Below, one piece after another: positions 60,336-64,000 of a DNA stretch of 64,000 nucleotides. The DNA is from Prevotella sp. GTDB lineage: Bacteria; Bacteroidota; Bacteroidia; Bacteroidales; Bacteroidaceae. A program made the translations under genes and the position numbers. The notes below the pieces were generated by a model. That model saw only the letters and a program-made list of their open reading frames with translations, was not told the origin of the DNA and did no database searches. The stretch covers positions 1-64,000 of the forward strand of contig JAEEXN010000006.1 in the NCBI GenBank assembly GCA_016291595.1, given 5' to 3'. Position 1 is the stretch's first letter; each line of letters begins with the position of its first letter.

Positions 60336-61580
60336 ATGTTTAACTATCGACACATCCCTTTCCTTGTACTCATTTTGCTAATCTGTGGAATGAAATCTAA
60401 GGCACAGACCATCTATTCTTCAGAAGTCAGCACTTTGACCGCGATGGTTAACGGGAAATGGTTGAGTATGCCCGTCATGAGACTTAGAAGTGAGGATGTG
60501 CTGGAAATAGGATTCGATCAACTCTCGCATGAATATCATCGTTACAGATACCACATTCAGCATTGCGAGGCAGATGGCACTCCAAGTGAGGATATCTTTG
60601 AGAGTGACTTTTTAGAGGGATTTAATGACAATTATATTGAGGATTATGTAGAAAGCATCAATACAAACCAGCTTTACACACACTACTCCGTGAGAATCCC
60701 TAACGAACGTTGTCGTCTGAAAATGAGCGGTAATTATCTGCTCACCATCATGGATGAGGATAACGACGATGAACTCATTTTGGAATTACCGTTCTACATA
60801 GTGGAACCGCTGATGACGTTAGGAATGGAAGTCTTTACAAATACAGATGCTACCATTAACAAACATCACCAGCAAGTGAACATGCGGCTGAACTATGGTA
60901 GTCTGCGGGTTACAAACCCAGAGAGGCAGATTATGACAATAGTCAGGCAAAACGGGCTATGCACAAATTCCAGTTCCCGCAAAGGGGTGATACCAAACAT
61001 GGTGTTGGACAAAGGCCTGGAATGGATTCACAACAAGAATTTGGTTTTCGAGGCAGGAAACGAGTACAAGAAGTTTGAGATTCTGGACACAGACCACCCT
61101 TCAATGGGGGTTGAACGTATTTCATGGGACGGCAAACAGTTTAATGCCTGGGTATTCACTGATGAGATCTATACCAACTATCTTACTGACGAAGATGCCA
61201 ACGGCGCTTTCCTGATACGCAATAGCGACTATACTGAGATTGACTATACTTGCGAGTATATGCTTGTGCATTTTACGCTAAAGGCTCCGAAAAGCATTTC
61301 CACACCAGTCATTGACGGTGCCTGGACAACAGATGCCAACAGAACAAAATATATGATGGAATGGGACGGGAACTTGGGTTTATGGCATGTGGCCATTCCA
61401 CTGAAAATGGGGTATTATTCTTATCGCTATATCATTCCCGATATCAACGAGAATTTCTTTCAGACAGAGAACACATACCAGGGAATGGTTTATTATAAGG
61501 GAGTCAGCGACCGAACATGGCGCCTGGTAAGCTTCAATGAAGTAGCTTATCCATCTCGTCGAACTGTTTCCCCATATTAA
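60336..61580 (+). CDS. Type IX secretion system plug protein (DUF5103)
   Basis: A 414-residue exported protein. A signal peptide ends near KSKAQ, followed by the DUF5103 pattern (TLTAMVNGKWLSMPVMRL, RYRYHIQHCEADGTPSEDIFESDFLEGFND, QVNMRLNYGSL, GMVYYKGVSDRTWRLV). The plug protein closes the outer-membrane SprA translocon of T9SS. The 3' end overlaps the convergent TPR gene by 47 nt. An ATG at 60312 overlapping the FHA gene is possible. Confidence 0.9.
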   Translation: MFNYRHIPFLVLILLICGMKSKAQTIYSSEVSTLTAMVNGKWLSMPVMRLRSEDVLEIGFDQLSHEYHRYRYHIQHCEADGTPSEDIFESDFLEGFNDNYIEDYVESINTNQLYTHYSVRIPNERCRLKMSGNYLLTIMDEDNDDELILELPFYIVEPLMTLGMEVFTNTDATINKHHQQVNMRLNYGSLRVTNPERQIMTIVRQNGLCTNSSSRKGVIPNMVLDKGLEWIHNKNLVFEAGNEYKKFEILDTDHPSMGVERISWDGKQFNAWVFTDEIYTNYLTDEDANGAFLIRNSDYTEIDYTCEYMLVHFTLKAPKSISTPVIDGAWTTDANRTKYMMEWDGNLGLWHVAIPLKMGYYSYRYIIPDINENFFQTENTYQGMVYYKGVSDRTWRLVSFNEVAYPSRRTVSPY

Positions 61581-62727
61581 GATTCAAATATATATTGTAT
61601 AATACGGGTGCCCACTTGTCTTTCTGAGCAGGCATCATTTTCCGATACCGTTCCATATAAGGTAATGCACTCTTATAGAACGAAGTAATCTGGACACGCT
61701 TATTACGCGATTTCGAGACACGCTCTGTCTCAACGGCCAAATTGACGTACGAAAGCCCCATGTTCAGGTAAACCTCAGGCATAGAGTCATTTTTTGCTAA
61801 TAATGATTTGCAAATATCAATGCACTCTGCATATTTTCCCATATTCAAAAGCAAAGCACTCTTGGCAAACAAGTATATCTCTGCCGAATCATTCTTCTCC
61901 AAAAGGCGGTTTACTACACACATAGCCGAATCGAGATCACCTTTGCCACTATAATAATCAAGTAGCCTCGGATAGAAGAAAGGGAATTCGCAATCGTGTC
62001 TGAACCCAGCTTTCAATGTCTCCACATAGCAATTGGTATTACCTACCATCTTATAGGTCTCAGCCAGATATTGAAGTGTATAGTTGAGATGAGCCGAATC
62101 AGCAAGAGCCAGTTGCGAGTGCTTCAAGGTCTTTGCAGCATCTTGAGATTTGTAGCCGCACAATACAGCCCAATATGCCGCTACAGGCATACGGACATCT
62201 AAAGAATCATAACGGAACTTCGAGAACAAAGGCTTATGCGCACTGTCGATATACATATCAAAAAACTCATAAGCCTGAGCAAATTTCAGTTTGTTTGCAT
62301 GATACACACCACCATTGAAGATATTACGCCTATACTGATTCAAAAAATCCGAATGACGGTTACGATATTCAATGCGCACTCTGCCCTTTTTATCTGGGCG
62401 CGCTTCAATACTATCCAACTCCTCTAGTACGGTAAACATTTTCTTTGCTGAGACAAAGAGAGCCGCTGTATCGTATTGCTGTTTCAGATACAACTTCATA
62501 TTTCCCTGATCGTATTGCTGACGGATTGCCTCAAATAAAGTAAGGTATATCTTTTTGTTCTCCCTGTTAACCGAATCTTTCAGCAATTTCATCATCGTCT
62601 GCTCTACTTGTACCTGATTCTTTCCTTTTTTAAGGTCAGTCTCTGCTTGAGCTAATTCTTTTTTTTGGGCATGCCCAACAAGTGCAACCAATAAAGAGAA
62701 CAGCAGAACAACAAACAATCTTCTCAT
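61534..62727 (-). CDS. Exported TPR protein
   Basis: A 397-residue exported protein with a signal peptide (FVVLLFSLLVALVGHAQ) and tetratricopeptide-like helical repeats, clearest in the second half (AEIYLFAKSALLLNMGKYAECIDICKSLLA, EVYLNMGLSYVNLA). It resembles the next gene in its final repeats and ending. The function is unknown. Its last 15 codons lie opposite the end of the T9SS plug gene. Confidence 0.82.
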   Translation of the reverse strand: MRRLFVVLLFSLLVALVGHAQKKELAQAETDLKKGKNQVQVEQTMMKLLKDSVNRENKKIYLTLFEAIRQQYDQGNMKLYLKQQYDTAALFVSAKKMFTVLEELDSIEARPDKKGRVRIEYRNRHSDFLNQYRRNIFNGGVYHANKLKFAQAYEFFDMYIDSAHKPLFSKFRYDSLDVRMPVAAYWAVLCGYKSQDAAKTLKHSQLALADSAHLNYTLQYLAETYKMVGNTNCYVETLKAGFRHDCEFPFFYPRLLDYYSGKGDLDSAMCVVNRLLEKNDSAEIYLFAKSALLLNMGKYAECIDICKSLLAKNDSMPEVYLNMGLSYVNLAVETERVSKSRNKRVQITSFYKSALPYMERYRKMMPAQKDKWAPVLYNIYLNLNMGKQFDEMDKLLH

Positions 62728-62884
62728 TTTACCTTCTGATTTTAGCTTTGTGTCGGCAAAGTTACGAAAAAACACCTGAAAAACCAAAAGAATAAGAGCT
62801 TTTCAATTTAAAGTTACTGAATTACCGGCTATTTTCGTTAAAACAAAGAGAAAGGAAAGACGTTTTGCAATTTTCACCAATGCT

Positions 62885-63970
62885 CTATTTTACCATAGGC
62901 AGCAACTCACGCGCTTTTTGCTCATCAGGCAACTCCTTATAAATAGTATATAGAGGTTGAGCCCAATCTACTTTTGCTCGCTCACCATCCAGTTGTCTGC
63001 ATTTTTCCAAATATGCTGCACTCTGGCTGAGTTCTCCTTTGGAATAGTAGCAGATTCCAATGTTGTAAATAACTTCTACAAATGCGGAGTCAATTACAAC
63101 AGCTTTTTTGTAAGCATCAATAGCACGATTCCATTGTTTTTCTCGCATTTCCAACTCACCAAGCATTGCCCATTTTTCCTTGCTTTTCTTGTCCAGAGCC
63201 ACTTCTTCTTCCATAAAACGCTTAAATTTGGAAGCATTGGCTGGAGAAGTATAATGTTCAACTAACATGCTAAAAAAAGAGTTATTGCTTGGATACTTCT
63301 GATGAGCCTCTGTTAATACCGATACATAGTGCAATGAGTCCTGCCAGTCACGTCGGTTATCGCGGAGCAATAGCACATGAACCAACGCAGCATCCTCCGC
63401 ATACTCAGAACATTGCAGCGCCCTGTCCATATAGCGGCTGGCAACATTTTTATCACCGTTCTTATACGCAGATTGTATCGCAAAGAAAGCACATTCGTTA
63501 TAATAGGAGTCGTGTTCTGGTTTACGGCCAACGAACAAACTGGTATTATACCTTTCCAAATAGAGTGTAAAACAATCTAATGCGCGTCTGTAGTCTTTAC
63601 GCCCATAAGCCTCAAGGCCGGCATCAATAACTTTCGGACACATTGCCGACACTCTGGCAATATTGCGCGCATGATAGCGTAAGCGGGCAGCTTTCCCCTC
63701 GCTTGCAAGGAAATCATATTGATCGCAAAGAATGGCAGACTTCAACGCTAACACCACATCGTCTGCACCTTTCCTTCTAAGCGCCGAGTCAACTACTAAA
63801 TTAAAGAATACTGCTTTATCGGCAACGCTCAAATTCGGCAAACCCACATAATTCAGGATACTCTCCGATGGCAGAGTTTGCTTGACTTTATAAGCTGCTT
63901 GATTTGTCTGCGACAAAGCTGACGCACAATTGAATAAGACAAGGAATAGAAAGATGCTTAGTTGCTGCAT
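62885..63970 (-). CDS. Exported TPR protein, related to its downstream neighbour
   Basis: A 361-residue protein with a signal peptide (FLFLVLFNCASALSQ) and TPR units (EKWAMLGELEMREKQWNRAIDAYKKAVVIDSAFVEVIYNIGICYYSKGELSQSAAYLEKC, read in parts). The end WAQPLYTIYKELPDEQKARELLPM parallels WAPVLYNIYLNLNMGKQFDEMDKLL of the neighbour, so the two arose by duplication. The start at 63970 is near the window edge. Confidence 0.82.
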   Translation of the reverse strand: MQQLSIFLFLVLFNCASALSQTNQAAYKVKQTLPSESILNYVGLPNLSVADKAVFFNLVVDSALRRKGADDVVLALKSAILCDQYDFLASEGKAARLRYHARNIARVSAMCPKVIDAGLEAYGRKDYRRALDCFTLYLERYNTSLFVGRKPEHDSYYNECAFFAIQSAYKNGDKNVASRYMDRALQCSEYAEDAALVHVLLLRDNRRDWQDSLHYVSVLTEAHQKYPSNNSFFSMLVEHYTSPANASKFKRFMEEEVALDKKSKEKWAMLGELEMREKQWNRAIDAYKKAVVIDSAFVEVIYNIGICYYSKGELSQSAAYLEKCRQLDGERAKVDWAQPLYTIYKELPDEQKARELLPMVK

Positions 63971-64000
63971 AGGCGTTATTAAGAACAAAAAACAATTCCC

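Overview
The window looks like a chromosomal segment of a Bacteroidales bacterium, most likely Prevotella or a close relative. The evidence is the primary sigma factor of about 286 residues, the many promoters of the form TTTG-N19/20-TAnnTTTG (the Bacteroidetes -33/-7 type), the near absence of Shine-Dalgarno sequences, TonB receptors and SxxC-type lipoproteins, a type IX secretion plug protein, DUF4270, and a succinate-propionate carboxylase operon. The species assignment is inference.

Layout. 1-6.5 kb: end of a nonribosomal peptide synthetase with a terminal thioester reductase, an adenylate-forming ligase, a MATE exporter, and a phosphoesterase lipoprotein overlapping a possible outer-membrane protein. 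6.6-13.8 kb: DUF2461, endonuclease III, Skp/OmpH, PepD, an ECF sigma factor, and htpG behind what reads as a sigma-54 promoter. 14.1-26.5 kb: a corrinoid island. A binding lipoprotein and FecCD permease run rightward. Running leftward are a cobalamin riboswitch, a TonB receptor, an exported CbiK-like chelatase lipoprotein, and four two-domain enzymes (CbiHC, CbiET, CbiGF, CbiJD) covering eight steps of anaerobic corrin-ring synthesis. 26.8-33.7 kb: Maf, KdsC, a DUF2520 protein, a nitroreductase, an 850-bp non-coding block with a nested palindrome, an acetyltransferase-like protein and a TonB receptor. 33.8-40.5 kb: methylmalonyl-CoA epimerase, carboxyltransferase, a small OadG-tail-like protein, biotin carrier, PanD/PanC, a glycogen synthase-like protein, DUF4270 lipoprotein.

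40.5-51.5 kb: PcrA-type helicase, MtgA, an OmpA lipoprotein, ProRS, a fucose-isomerase-like protein divergent from a radical SAM/SPASM enzyme with its small lipoprotein, tRNA-Cys, a FeoB-associated Cys-rich protein, DUF1232 and a YihY/BrkB protein. 51.6-57 kb: RNase P RNA, DegP, then a tightly overlapping operon that links rpoD to an HprK-like kinase, an S24/S26-type peptidase and a PqqD-like protein. 57-64 kb: DUF4738 lipoprotein, RfbC, an HU/SPOR protein, an FHA protein, the T9SS plug protein and two related TPR proteins.

The most unusual structure lies between genes. There are minisatellite arrays with exact 21-nt periods; four share a core and lie in sense orientation just 3' of a gene, and others have the same period but unrelated units. 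There is also a 22-nt array, several 9-nt arrays, and a 182-nt element in which a perfect 38-nt AT palindrome sits exactly concentric with 36-nt arms built of 8-nt repeats. Several promoters lie so close to the start codon that the mRNAs would be leaderless or nearly so.
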